DNA of 51,060 bases from an uncultured Alphaproteobacteria bacterium (GTDB taxonomy: Bacteria; Pseudomonadota; Alphaproteobacteria; Puniceispirillales; Puniceispirillaceae). The stretch spans positions 1 to 51,060 of the forward strand of contig CALEYP010000015.1 in assembly GCA_937924895.1 (NCBI GenBank). Reading direction: 5' to 3'. A program made the position numbers and the translations under genes. Every line of letters begins with the position of its first letter. The stretch's first letter is position 1. Below the pieces are notes generated by a model. The model searched no databases. It was not told the origin of the DNA and saw nothing but the letters and a program-made list of their open reading frames with translations. Below are positions 43,800 to 51,060 of the stretch, piece after piece.

Positions 43800-45599
43800 C
43801 TAGCGGTAGAGCTGTGTTGAATATTCAGAGATAGGCAGTTTACGCAAACGGCCAGTCTCTTGGACATAATCCACAAAACTCTGTGCATAATCGAGATAGG
43901 TATCGGTGAGCCGTCCCTCATCAGCCACCTGTTTGAATGTTACATACCCATCTCGCCCGCCGGCGATATAGTTATTTGTAATGACTTCGTAGGTGCGTGC
44001 TCTATCTAAATCCGTCCAGACTGTGTCATCTGGTCCCTTAAATTCCAAATTTGAAATACGCTGTCCCTTTGGTTTGCTGCTATCTATCTCCCAGCGCAAT
44101 CCCGCCGCATAAGGATAGGCCCCCGTTGACCCATCTGGTGTTAAGGCATAATCAAGCGCATCCTCTAATACCTGATGAAGCTCAGCGCCTGTCATCTGCA
44201 TCGCGACGAGCGTATTGGCAAACGGTAATAATTGGTAGGCGTCACCAATCGAAAATGGCCCTTCAGGCACATCTGTGCGCACACCGCCGCCATTCTGAAT
44301 AGCGATATCACCAGTTCGTGACATATCCCGAAACGCATGCGCCACAAGATTTGAGATGTCAGATCCATGCCTAGCTGTCGCAGATACATCACACATCTCA
44401 GACTTTCCTTGCCCCGGTATGCGTTCCAAACATAACGGCTCGGTGATATGCCCAATGATTTGGGCTTTCAGCCCATCGACTTGCCCCGCATATTCCGCAA
44501 GCAGTGCCGCGGCGGTCTCATCTTCTTCAACCAGCGATAAATTAGGATGCGTTTCAATCGCGGCGAGAATGGCCGCTCGTGCGTCTCCTGTCACAGGCAT
44601 ACGATCGCCATCAGCATTTTTGCGCTTAAAACTATCTGTAAGCACCATATGAGGGGTGCCTTTACAATCTGTGACACGACCCGCCTCATCAAAGGAAATA
44701 TGAAGCTCTCCTAGAATTTGGCTATATTGCCAGGCCTGCGCGACACAAGTGATATCACCATCCGCATTGGTCACCAAGGTCGGATATGGCCCTGAGGATG
44801 GCTTCCCCAGATCAGCAAAATCACCAAGTAGCGTATGAGAATCACCACCAATAATCACGTCAACGCCCTGTAATTTCTGGGCCAGCGCAATATCATTGGC
44901 ATATTGATAGTGGGTCAGCAGAATAATATGGTTGATACCTTGGCTCTGCAGTCTCTCTATTTCCGCCTGAGCCGAAATAAATTCATCAGCAAATAAGGTT
45001 GTCTCATCTGGACTTGATGATTGTTTTGTCTTCAACGCAATATCAATCCCGATAACGCCTATCTTCACGCCGTTTCTTGTGAAGATATGAGAGGGGTGGA
45101 AATAATCTGTGGCACTTTGCGGTGTGAGAGGTGAGACACCTATTTCAGGCATAACATTGGCGGCCAGCACTTTGGTATCACAATCTCCTTTTGCCAACTC
45201 ATCAAGAAAAGCCGCAAGCCCCGCATCGCCATCGTCAAATTCATGATTACCCAGGGCAAAAGCATCAAAACATAAGGCATTCATCAAGGCAGCATCGGCC
45301 GCACCTTTGAATAAGGTGTAATAAAGATCACCTGTAATGGCGTCACCAGCATGAAGCGTCAAAACATCATCACGCCCCGCAGATAAGGCCTTTGCTTTGG
45401 CAATGAGCGCGGGAAAGCCGCCTGATCGGACACGTGTTGTTTGGCCAGCCAAAACAAGATCTACCCCGTCATCAGCTTGCAAATGAGAATGGTGGTCATT
45501 CATATGTAAAATGGTAATGTCACTAGCCATGGCAGGCGCGCCCATAAGCCAAGTGACACAGCCAAAGACAGCTAAAAAGCGCCAAATCTGTTTCATCAT
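43800..45599 (-). CDS. Periplasmic 5'-nucleotidase / UshA-type metallophosphatase
   Basis: 599-residue exported enzyme that dephosphorylates nucleotides or related phosphate esters. The signal peptide covers roughly residues 1-25 (ending near APAMA). The N-terminal metallophosphoesterase domain has ILHMNDHHSHLQ, LHAGDAITGDLYY, ALGNHEFDDG and GGDSHTLLG, giving the dimetal ligands. The C-terminal nucleotide-binding domain (about 390-599) has AIQNGGGVRTDVPEG and NNYIAGGRDGY. Upstream are Pho-box-like repeats, consistent with phosphate-starvation control. Confidence 0.93.
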   Translation of the reverse strand: MMKQIWRFLAVFGCVTWLMGAPAMASDITILHMNDHHSHLQADDGVDLVLAGQTTRVRSGGFPALIAKAKALSAGRDDVLTLHAGDAITGDLYYTLFKGAADAALMNALCFDAFALGNHEFDDGDAGLAAFLDELAKGDCDTKVLAANVMPEIGVSPLTPQSATDYFHPSHIFTRNGVKIGVIGIDIALKTKQSSSPDETTLFADEFISAQAEIERLQSQGINHIILLTHYQYANDIALAQKLQGVDVIIGGDSHTLLGDFADLGKPSSGPYPTLVTNADGDITCVAQAWQYSQILGELHISFDEAGRVTDCKGTPHMVLTDSFKRKNADGDRMPVTGDARAAILAAIETHPNLSLVEEDETAAALLAEYAGQVDGLKAQIIGHITEPLCLERIPGQGKSEMCDVSATARHGSDISNLVAHAFRDMSRTGDIAIQNGGGVRTDVPEGPFSIGDAYQLLPFANTLVAMQMTGAELHQVLEDALDYALTPDGSTGAYPYAAGLRWEIDSSKPKGQRISNLEFKGPDDTVWTDLDRARTYEVITNNYIAGGRDGYVTFKQVADEGRLTDTYLDYAQSFVDYVQETGRLRKLPISEYSTQLYR

Positions 45600-45658
45600 C
45601 CTATCCTTTATTCTATCTCCACAGCCTAAGCGCTGCAGGATTAGTAAAAGCTGACAGT

Positions 45659-45698
45659 TTGAAACAGGTGTTACGAAATTATGACACTTTTATGAAAA
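45659..45698 (-). promoter_or_regulatory. Pho-box-like 11-bp repeat array upstream of 5'-nucleotidase
   Basis: On the minus strand four 7-mers occur at exact 11-nt spacing: TTTTCAT, GTGTCAT, TCGTAAC, GTTTCAA. Compared with the PhoB half-site CTGTCAT/CTGTCAC they match at 5, 6, 4 and 4 of 7 positions. A -10-like TACTAAT follows at 45640-45646, 12 nt after the last repeat. Function is inferred from the phosphatase downstream. Confidence 0.4.
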
Positions 45699-45716
45699 CC
45701 ACACGAACAGCCGGTC

Positions 45717-45875
45717 TTAAAGCGGGTATGCTTCTGCATAAAGAAAGGCAAACCAAACAGCAAAATGCCCATACCAATGCATGTTGATAAAGAGACGAGC
45801 AATAAAACGATGCTCTCCTGTTATGTGAAAGACATCACACAGTTTATCGCCGGGATTAAAAAGCCAAGCAGCCAT
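45717..45875 (-). CDS. Putative 52-residue small membrane protein
   Basis: Frame from ATG 45875, preceded by GGGGG 5 nt upstream, reading MAAWLFNPGDKLCDVFHITG and on to a hydrophobic, aromatic-rich C-half (HWYGHFAVWFAFLYAEAYPL). One transmembrane helix is likely. The N-half has balanced, protein-like composition (GDKLCD, EHRFIARLFIN). A second ATG at 45887 is in frame. I do not recognise a named family. It sits upstream of the nucleotidase on the same strand, 117 bp away. Confidence 0.5.
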   Translation of the reverse strand: MAAWLFNPGDKLCDVFHITGEHRFIARLFINMHWYGHFAVWFAFLYAEAYPL

Positions 45876-46013
45876 CACTACCCCCATAACTCAACGTCAG
45901 AGATTTTACTAATAATACTTATATAGAGATTGTAACTTTTCCGATCAAGAAAAAGTTTTATATTATATATAAGTTTAAATTCATTTAAAAGATGCGCATC
46001 TCTCATAGCGCAT

Positions 46014-46037
46014 AAAAAAAGGCAGGTTCCCCTGCCT
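46014..46037 (-). terminator. Rho-independent terminator after yciI
   Basis: Perfect 7-bp stem AGGCAGG/CCTGCCT with a 4-nt loop, followed on the minus strand by a 7-T run. It lies 39 bp after the yciI stop. Confidence 0.88.
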
Positions 46038-46076
46038 CTTCTCCAAAGATGATAGGCTAGCAATCAGGGGAGCTTG

Positions 46077-46364
46077 CTAACCCTTACGAATCTCATAAAC
46101 ATGGATAGCTGTGATAAAGGGATTTTTCTCAGCAATTGCGATAGCTGCATCCTTATCCTCAGCTTCAATGATCGAATAGCCTGTCATCACCGATTTATCC
46201 ATCGGCAAATCCTGCGCGCCATCTGCTGTAAGCGCGGTTCCATTCATAAAACCGCCCATATCTGTGGTGATGGAGGCTGTCTCCTGGAACCAGCTATTCC
46301 ACTGTGCCATCACCTCTTCGGTTGGCATTTCAAATCCTACATGCAAAAGCATAAATTGTTTCAT
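46077..46364 (-). CDS. YciI-like (YCII-related) domain protein
   Basis: 95-residue ferredoxin-like alpha-beta protein of the YCII-related family. The start MKQFMLLHVGFEMPTEEVMA and the middle VMTGYSIIEAEDKDAAIAIA, then NPF near the end, match the family pattern. The enzymatic role is generally unknown. It is monocistronic with a strong terminator. Confidence 0.88.
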   Translation of the reverse strand: MKQFMLLHVGFEMPTEEVMAQWNSWFQETASITTDMGGFMNGTALTADGAQDLPMDKSVMTGYSIIEAEDKDAAIAIAEKNPFITAIHVYEIRKG

Positions 46365-46547
46365 AATGTGCCGATCCTATTTGTTATGTCATCAGCCCTT
46401 ACTATGTCTGCCTTCACCTTTTATCACAAGCACGTTTCTGCTACCCTCATGCCATAACATGACGGGGATTGTTATGATTGAGTTTTTTAACGGGTGCGAA
46501 ACGCCGAGCCAAGCCGCAGCAAAGATGCCTTCATTCCGGTGGGTTTT

Positions 46548-46973
46548 ATGACAGATTTTACACTTGATAGCAGGCTAGCCGACAGCTCTGTTTCTGTTGC
46601 ATCAATTGATGGTTTTGACGTCAGGCTTGTTGATGATATGCGTTATTTTTGGGTTCTACTCATTCCCCAAATCCCGAATATTAGTGAACTGACGGACCTG
46701 TCAGAACAGGCCCGTGTAACGCTCCTGTCTCTGACAAGCCACCTTTCTGCCGGCATGAAGGACAGCAGTGAGGCTGATAAAATGAACATTGCAATGATTG
46801 GTAATGTGGTTTCACAATTCCACCTTCACATCGTCGCGCGGCACCTCACCGATGAAAGCTGGCCCGATCCCATCTGGGGAAAAGGAACGCCGCTTCGCTT
46901 GACAGATGAGACAAGACATCACAGATCTCACATCATTGAAACGCTTTGTGCCAGCTGGCTCGCCAATAGATAA
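46548..46973 (+). CDS. HIT-family nucleotide hydrolase-like protein
   Basis: 141-residue histidine-triad protein, likely hydrolysing dinucleoside polyphosphates or AMP conjugates. The triad region is VVSQFHLHIVARH, followed by DESWPDPIWGKG as in the alphaproteobacterial HIT subgroup. ATG 46548 (MTDFTLDSRL) follows GGTGGG; the frame to 46494 adds unlikely sequence. It is followed 10 bp later by a small membrane protein gene. Confidence 0.88.
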   Translation: MTDFTLDSRLADSSVSVASIDGFDVRLVDDMRYFWVLLIPQIPNISELTDLSEQARVTLLSLTSHLSAGMKDSSEADKMNIAMIGNVVSQFHLHIVARHLTDESWPDPIWGKGTPLRLTDETRHHRSHIIETLCASWLANR

Positions 46974-46983
46974 GGGTCGTATC

Positions 46984-47202
46984 ATGACAGCCATCATCCG
47001 CGGATTCTGCCTCTTTGTGATTTGGGGCATGACTGCCTTTATAGAGTTATTCCTTCTATCAGCAGGGCTTATCTCGCAAGGCCATGATAAGGGGCGTCTG
47101 ATTTCATTGGCTGCTGCTGTGATCATCACACCAGCGATTGCCTACGGGCTACATCGCCTCGTTCTGTTCACATTACCGAAAAAGAATAGCGCCTCTTCAT
47201 GA
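46984..47202 (+). CDS. Small two-helix membrane protein of unknown function
   Basis: 72-residue protein with two hydrophobic segments (GFCLFVIWGMTAFIELFLLS and LISLAAAVIITPAIAYGLHR) and a basic C-terminus. ATG 46984 follows AAGGG. It overlaps the next gene by 4 bp (ATGA) and follows HIT by 10 bp, so the three form one operon. No family recognised. Confidence 0.75.
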   Translation: MTAIIRGFCLFVIWGMTAFIELFLLSAGLISQGHDKGRLISLAAAVIITPAIAYGLHRLVLFTLPKKNSASS

Positions 47203-48398
47203 GCCCCGCTGCCCGCCCACAACTCACCTGTGATATCGCTATTATTGGCGCTGGCGCAGCTGGTCTATTTTGTGCCAGCCAAGCTGCTGCACGCGGGCAT
47301 AAGGTTATGCTATTTGACCACCGCAAACGGGTGGCAGAAAAAATCCGTATCTCTGGCGGGGGACGATGCAACTTCACAAATATCTATAGCGGTCCTGATC
47401 ATTTTCTGTGCCAGAATCCGCATTTCCCAAAATCGGCACTGGCGAGCTATTCACCCTATGACTTCATTGACCTTGTGACGGCCTATCAGATCCCGTTTCA
47501 TGAAAAGAAGTTTGGACAGCTATTTTGCGATAATAGCGCGCAAGATATAATTGATATGCTGCTATCAGAATGTGACAAAACCAAAGTAAGCACGTCGTTT
47601 GAAACTGAGATAAAAGCTGTCGATAAAACCGAAAGTGGCTTTCGCCTGACTACGTCAAAAGGCGTCTGGCACAGCAAAAAATGCGTAATTGCAACAGGGG
47701 GTCTGTCTATCCCTAAAATTGGCGCCACTGGTTTTGGCTATGACATAGCCAAACAATTTGACCTCCCCCTCATTGCGCCAAGAGCAGGATTAGTGCCTCT
47801 GACATTCACCGACAAAATCAAAGAGATGTGCAAAGACTTAACAGGCCTTTCCATCCCTGCCTCGCTGTCAGCTGGCGCCGCGTCATTTTCTGAGGGGCTA
47901 TTATTTACGCATCGCGGCCTGAGCGGCCCATCTATTTTGCAAATCTCATCCTATTGGCAAGATGGTCAATCCATTGCCATTAATATGTTACCAGACGCCC
48001 CATCAGAGGCCTTTCTGCTGTCTGAGAAACGTGCCCATCCCCGCCAAGATATTCAGACAAGCCTTGCCAAATCTTTGCCAAAAAGATTAGCGCATGCCTT
48101 TTGTGATTTTCATCAGATTAGTGGGAAATTAGGGGATATTAGTGACAAAGCGCTGTCACAATTTGAGGATATTTTGCGTCATTGGCCTATCAAACCAGCT
48201 GGCACAGAAGGCTATCGCACAGCAGAAGTCACTCTTGGCGGCGTTGACACCGATGCGTTATCATCAAAGGATATGCAGGCCAAATCTGTTCCTGGCCTGT
48301 ATTTCATTGGTGAGGTGATGGATGTAACCGGCCATTTAGGGGGGCATAATTTCCAATGGGCATGGGCATCAGCCTATGCTGCCGCTCGTCATTTCTAG
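47199..48398 (+). CDS. BaiN/HI0933-type FAD-dependent oxidoreductase
   Basis: 399-residue flavoprotein. The N-terminal FAD motif is CDIAIIGAGAAGLFCASQAA, followed by the family signature KIRISGGGRCNFTN. An inserted domain covers about 190-335. The end closes with YFIGEVMDVTGHLGGHNFQW. Characterised relatives reduce bile acids or have no known substrate. Its stop is 7 bp from the stop of the convergent FecR-domain gene. Confidence 0.93.
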   Translation: MSPAARPQLTCDIAIIGAGAAGLFCASQAAARGHKVMLFDHRKRVAEKIRISGGGRCNFTNIYSGPDHFLCQNPHFPKSALASYSPYDFIDLVTAYQIPFHEKKFGQLFCDNSAQDIIDMLLSECDKTKVSTSFETEIKAVDKTESGFRLTTSKGVWHSKKCVIATGGLSIPKIGATGFGYDIAKQFDLPLIAPRAGLVPLTFTDKIKEMCKDLTGLSIPASLSAGAASFSEGLLFTHRGLSGPSILQISSYWQDGQSIAINMLPDAPSEAFLLSEKRAHPRQDIQTSLAKSLPKRLAHAFCDFHQISGKLGDISDKALSQFEDILRHWPIKPAGTEGYRTAEVTLGGVDTDALSSKDMQAKSVPGLYFIGEVMDVTGHLGGHNFQWAWASAYAAARHF

Positions 48399-48405
48399 CA
48401 GCGCC

Positions 48406-49917
48406 CTATTGTACAGTGCCGATTTGATAAACCTCACCTTTGAGGCTGGGATCTGTCGTACCAGCGCGGTTTACATTCACTTCAAAGCCACCCAATGTGC
48501 CGTCTTCTGTTGTTGTGCCATTGGTAATAGACCCAAAAGAGCCCACAAATTCCACCTGTGCGCCATTTGCCAAACTGCCACCAGTCAGCAGTGGCACACC
48601 ATCGAGCAAAGACGGGCTGCCAGGAACAAAGGTATTAGAAATTGTTGTTCCCGCATTTGCTGTATCAACAGCACCATAATTCACATTATTGATGATGATG
48701 TCCGAGGTTGAAAAACTGCCTGTCACAGCAGCTGTATCATAATTAAGCGTAATATCGAACGAGGCGGTCCCTGAACCCGTATCACCATTCGTAACGGCAG
48801 ATGGGGCCAAGGCTAAATCGGATTTGGTAAAATTAACAGAGCCGGAATAGCTCGTTGAGACAAGACCGGCATAGCCCTCATTATATATCGCGAGGTCATT
48901 TTGATATTGCGGTAGATTTGGGACAGGATTTTGCAGATTACCATTGCCATCATAGAACAACCATAAAGGTGAGCCCCCTGACAGGATGTAGCTAATCAAA
49001 TCGGTATCAAGCACCACATTTGATTCCAATGAATCCTGCAGGATCTCAATCGCAACCTCATTTTCGGCCAATTGCGCTAACAAGGTCTCATTCGATAAAA
49101 TAGTGGCAACAATCGTGCTGGCAGACACGTCATCAGCCTCAGGGTCAATTGCCGCTAATAGAAGCGCTTCCCCTTCTTCAATCGTAGTAGCAGATGGCGC
49201 TGAGGCGAGGGTAGGCGCCGCCCCCTCTCCGTCACCATTATCATTAGGCGAGATAGTTGCCTCATCAATGAGAGCATTAATTTCATCAGCGGAAAACGGA
49301 ACAGGCGGGCTCACACCGCCAGACGCATCAACCGTCACCCCCCAACCAGATTGGAAGATATCAACCTCGGGTGCGGCATCACTTTGGACGGCAATGGCAC
49401 CTGTCAAGAGCACGATATCTGCACCGCCATCCTCGGCAACACGGCCAGCCACAGATGTGCCGCGAATAGATGCTGTCGCATTTGGCAGTTTCAGCTGCAT
49501 CGCGCCTGGTTTTAATTTTGAAATTTTGCCAGAAATAAACTTGAAGCTACCCTTAGTCACTGACGCAGATAGGGACGCGGCATCTACTGCAGCTGGGTCA
49601 TAGATGAATTCATCAAAAATAAGGCTGCTATTTGGCCCGATGGAAAATACTGTCTGGTCACGCAGTAAAATCTGCAAAGACATATCAGGCCCAGTCGTTA
49701 TTTCATCATTGAGGTAAATATCATCACCAATCTCTGCCACGCGCCCGATTGAAGCGCCATCGTCATTGATGTAGGAAATCGTAACAGGGCCATTCGCAGC
49801 CGCAATCACACCAGATAATGCACGTGTTGCCTGTGAGTCCACCGCCGCAGTGGCAGCCTGACAGAATAAAAATCCAAAAATTGCGGCCAAAATAGATAAT
49901 ATGTGCGTTTTTGACAT
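48406..49917 (-). CDS. Exported FecR-domain protein with beta-rich C-terminus
   Basis: 503-residue secreted protein. ATG 49917 opens a clear signal peptide (SILAAIFGFLFCQAATA), cut after about residue 24. The FecR domain (about 30-220) shows GRVAEIGDDIYLNDEITTG, the FSIGPNSSLIFDEFIYDP segment, SFKFISGKISKL and TASIRGTSVAGRV. An acidic linker of about 130 residues follows, then a Gly/Ser/Thr/Asn-rich beta-strand domain of about 150 residues (GTASFDITLNYDTAAVTGSF) reminiscent of small outer-membrane-associated beta barrels. No TonB-dependent receptor or ECF sigma factor is nearby, so classic FecR signalling is unlikely. Confidence 0.85.
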   Translation of the reverse strand: MSKTHILSILAAIFGFLFCQAATAAVDSQATRALSGVIAAANGPVTISYINDDGASIGRVAEIGDDIYLNDEITTGPDMSLQILLRDQTVFSIGPNSSLIFDEFIYDPAAVDAASLSASVTKGSFKFISGKISKLKPGAMQLKLPNATASIRGTSVAGRVAEDGGADIVLLTGAIAVQSDAAPEVDIFQSGWGVTVDASGGVSPPVPFSADEINALIDEATISPNDNGDGEGAAPTLASAPSATTIEEGEALLLAAIDPEADDVSASTIVATILSNETLLAQLAENEVAIEILQDSLESNVVLDTDLISYILSGGSPLWLFYDGNGNLQNPVPNLPQYQNDLAIYNEGYAGLVSTSYSGSVNFTKSDLALAPSAVTNGDTGSGTASFDITLNYDTAAVTGSFSTSDIIINNVNYGAVDTANAGTTISNTFVPGSPSLLDGVPLLTGGSLANGAQVEFVGSFGSITNGTTTEDGTLGGFEVNVNRAGTTDPSLKGEVYQIGTVQ

Positions 49918-49954
49918 GATGATTTCAACCAAATTTACTAAATTAATATTATCT

Positions 49955-49983
49955 GTTATACACACCACCATGGTGAAAAACAA
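49955..49983 (-). promoter_or_regulatory. Predicted promoter of the FecR-domain gene with palindrome in spacer
   Basis: Minus strand -35 TTGTTT (49978-49983), 17-nt spacer, -10 TATAAC (49955-49960). The spacer contains the perfect 10-bp palindrome CACCATGGTG (49966-49975), a possible operator. The same region also serves the divergent secreted-protein gene. Confidence 0.42.
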
Positions 49984-50022
49984 TTATGCGTTAGGCGCAT
50001 ATCAAAGAAGGAGTGTTCGCTT

Positions 50023-50703
50023 ATGAAACACCTTATTTTTGCAGCAACAACAATGGCGCTCGTATCAGCTGGCGCTCATGCTTTGACACTAAAGAGTGGC
50101 CAGGTACTAGGCAGCGATGGTGGCGTTTATGATGGCGCAAGCCCAGCGCAGATGGAAGTCTATAAACAACGTGCCGCCAATGGCGGTGACGTCGCTGGTA
50201 TCGCAGGCAACAACGTATTTGTTGTCGTTGGTGACGATATCACTTTCGTTCCTGTCTCTGAGCTTCAGGGCAAAACAAAAGATTCTAAGATGAACATCAT
50301 TGGCGATGCCGTGGTTGAACAGGTAACAGGTTCCGACGCCATCAGTTTTGAGCAGTTGAACGAATTGCAGGACATTGCTGATGAATCAGGTGTGGCAATT
50401 GAAGACATATTGGCCACTAATGATGCATTGTCACAGCTTGATGCTGACCTAGCAGCCGTTATCACAGATGAAATTGATGCGCTGATTGAAGAAGGTGCAT
50501 TGGAAGATGTACAGCAACTTCTTTCAAGTGAAGTCATTCGTGAAAACTTAGAGACTATTGCTGCTGTCACGCAACAAGTTGAAGAACAGCTTGGCGAACT
50601 TGCAACTGACATTGATTATTACAATGCCTGTGTAGCACAATCTGGCCAGGCCACATGTGACGCATTGGCAGCAGAGTTGGGCGGCGAAGTTCCAGGCTCT
50701 TAA
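50023..50703 (+). CDS. Secreted acidic helical protein of unknown function
   Basis: 226-residue exported protein. The signal peptide is MKHLIFAATTMALVSAGAHA, about residues 1-20. The mature part has a small N-domain (about 21-85; GNNVFVVVGDDITFVPVSEL) and a long, highly acidic helical region (about 95-200) with heptad-like Leu/Ile/Ala spacing. A C-terminal pair of cysteines (ACVAQSGQATCDAL) could form a disulfide. AAGGAG is 7 nt before the ATG. A strong terminator follows. I recognise no family; orientation suggests co-regulation with the FecR-domain gene. Confidence 0.85.
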   Translation: MKHLIFAATTMALVSAGAHALTLKSGQVLGSDGGVYDGASPAQMEVYKQRAANGGDVAGIAGNNVFVVVGDDITFVPVSELQGKTKDSKMNIIGDAVVEQVTGSDAISFEQLNELQDIADESGVAIEDILATNDALSQLDADLAAVITDEIDALIEEGALEDVQQLLSSEVIRENLETIAAVTQQVEEQLGELATDIDYYNACVAQSGQATCDALAAELGGEVPGS

Positions 50704-50722
50704 GTGAACGCCGACTATTTAG

Positions 50723-50752
50723 AAAAAGGAGGCATAATGCCTCCTTTTTTTT
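50723..50752 (+). terminator. Rho-independent terminator after the secreted-protein gene
   Basis: Stem AAAAAGGAGGC/GCCTCCTTTTT with a 5-nt loop ATAAT, extending into an 8-T run. It begins 20 bp after the stop. Confidence 0.92.
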
Positions 50753-50818
50753 GGCTCTTTTTCAGAGCCCTGTCTTTGGTGACTTGTCAGCCGCGCCGAT
50801 GATCCCTAAAACCATTTC

Positions 50819-51060
50819 ATGGAACTTTTGGTTATATCACTGGATGACGCCGCGGATAGGCGCGCTAGACTTGAAGCTAGTCTTGCTCCGCATAACCTCA
50901 CCTACCATTGGGTGAAGGCGGTTGATGCGCGAGGCTGGTCACAAGATGAACGTGCGTCCCATTGTGATGAGAGGGCTTTATTCTACAACCTATCTTATGA
51001 CCCTATACCAGGGTCTATCGGCTGTTATCTCTCTCACTTGAGGGCGTTTCAACATTTGAT
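50819..51060 (+). CDS. GT25-family glycosyltransferase, 5' part only
   Basis: Eighty codons reach the window edge. The start MELLVISLDDAADRRARLEA and YHWVKAVDARGW match the GT25 (LPS glycosyltransferase) N-terminus, and SIGCYLSHLRAFQHL matches its conserved GxxxSH motif. GT25 enzymes transfer galactose or glucose to LPS core or glycans. The start at 50819 follows the terminator closely, so it has its own transcript. No clear Shine-Dalgarno is visible. Confidence 0.85.
   Translation, partial: MELLVISLDDAADRRARLEASLAPHNLTYHWVKAVDARGWSQDERASHCDERALFYNLSYDPIPGSIGCYLSHLRAFQHL

Larger units (their letters stand above)
45600..46076. other. 477-bp region between 5'-nucleotidase and yciI
   Basis: From the nucleotidase side it holds Pho-box-like repeats, a 52-residue small ORF on the minus strand, a very AT-rich stretch (about 45900-46010) with no recognisable gene, and a terminator for yciI. 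A 61-residue minus-strand frame at 45878-46063 overlaps the terminator and is not believed. Confidence 0.6.

Noticed and set aside
45878..46063. 61-residue minus-strand frame
   Set aside because: It runs through the yciI terminator and a very AT-rich stretch, lacks a Shine-Dalgarno, and has unlikely composition.
48406..49917. Classical FecR anti-sigma signalling gene
   Set aside because: The protein has a cleavable signal peptide and no inner-membrane anchor, and no sigma factor or TonB receptor is adjacent.
1..51060. CRISPR arrays, tRNA/rRNA genes, insertion sequences, prophage
   Set aside because: No regular repeat-spacer pattern, tRNA cloverleaf, transposase or integrase sequence was recognised on either strand.

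Overview
The window looks like a chromosomal segment of a free-living, probably marine alphaproteobacterium of moderate GC. The lineage call rests on a DUF2312/GapR protein, an FzlA-like glutathione-S-transferase-fold protein ending in HYAELDF, a DUF1244 protein, an NDUFA9-like NAD(P)-binding protein, MntR and a gltD-gltB pair. The mix of a TRAP transporter, a YeeE/YedE sulfur transporter and BKACE/betaine-aldehyde enzymes would fit a SAR116-like marine heterotroph, but that narrower placement is inference. I see no tRNA, rRNA, CRISPR array, insertion sequence or phage gene.

Layout. (1) 1-10.3 kb: partial lepA, leuA, and the translation cluster thrS-infC-rpmI-rplT-pheS-pheT, in the same order as in enterobacteria. 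infC appears to start at a non-canonical AUA codon, and a possible attenuator lies in front of pheST. (2) 10.3-21.6 kb: a GT4 glycosyltransferase, an alpha/beta hydrolase, an FzlA-like protein, a GNAT acetyltransferase, gltDB (ammonia assimilation), uppP (undecaprenyl-phosphate recycling) and an NDUFA9-like protein. (3) 21.7-32.5 kb: an FkbM methyltransferase gene broken by one in-frame stop, a dctPQM TRAP transporter, a YeeE/YedE sulfur transporter, and a BKACE / iron alcohol dehydrogenase / class II aldolase gene set that is divergent from a betB-like aldehyde dehydrogenase. This is the most accessory-looking part and could encode an uncharacterised catabolic route. (4) 32.5-43.7 kb: an Lrp regulator, two RNA methyltransferases, fhs, a GlxA/AraC regulator, SufE, a GT39-like membrane glycosyltransferase, mntR, DUF1244, gapR-pyrF, a double cold-shock-domain protein, a MAPEG protein and a HAD-fold protein lacking its nucleophile. 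(5) 43.8-51 kb: a periplasmic 5'-nucleotidase with Pho-box-like repeats upstream, a probable 52-residue small protein, YciI, HIT, a small membrane protein, a BaiN-type flavoprotein, a divergent pair of exported proteins (FecR-domain protein and an acidic helical protein), and the start of a GT25 glycosyltransferase.

How the parts work together. Housekeeping translation and nitrogen genes make up most of the first 20 kb. fhs (one-carbon units), the GlxA-type regulator, BetB, BKACE and the TRAP system could act together on a methylated or quaternary-amine or organosulfur substrate, but no substrate can be named from sequence alone. Several start sites were moved from the longest reading frame to a start with a good Shine-Dalgarno match. 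All promoter and operator calls are by eye and unscored.
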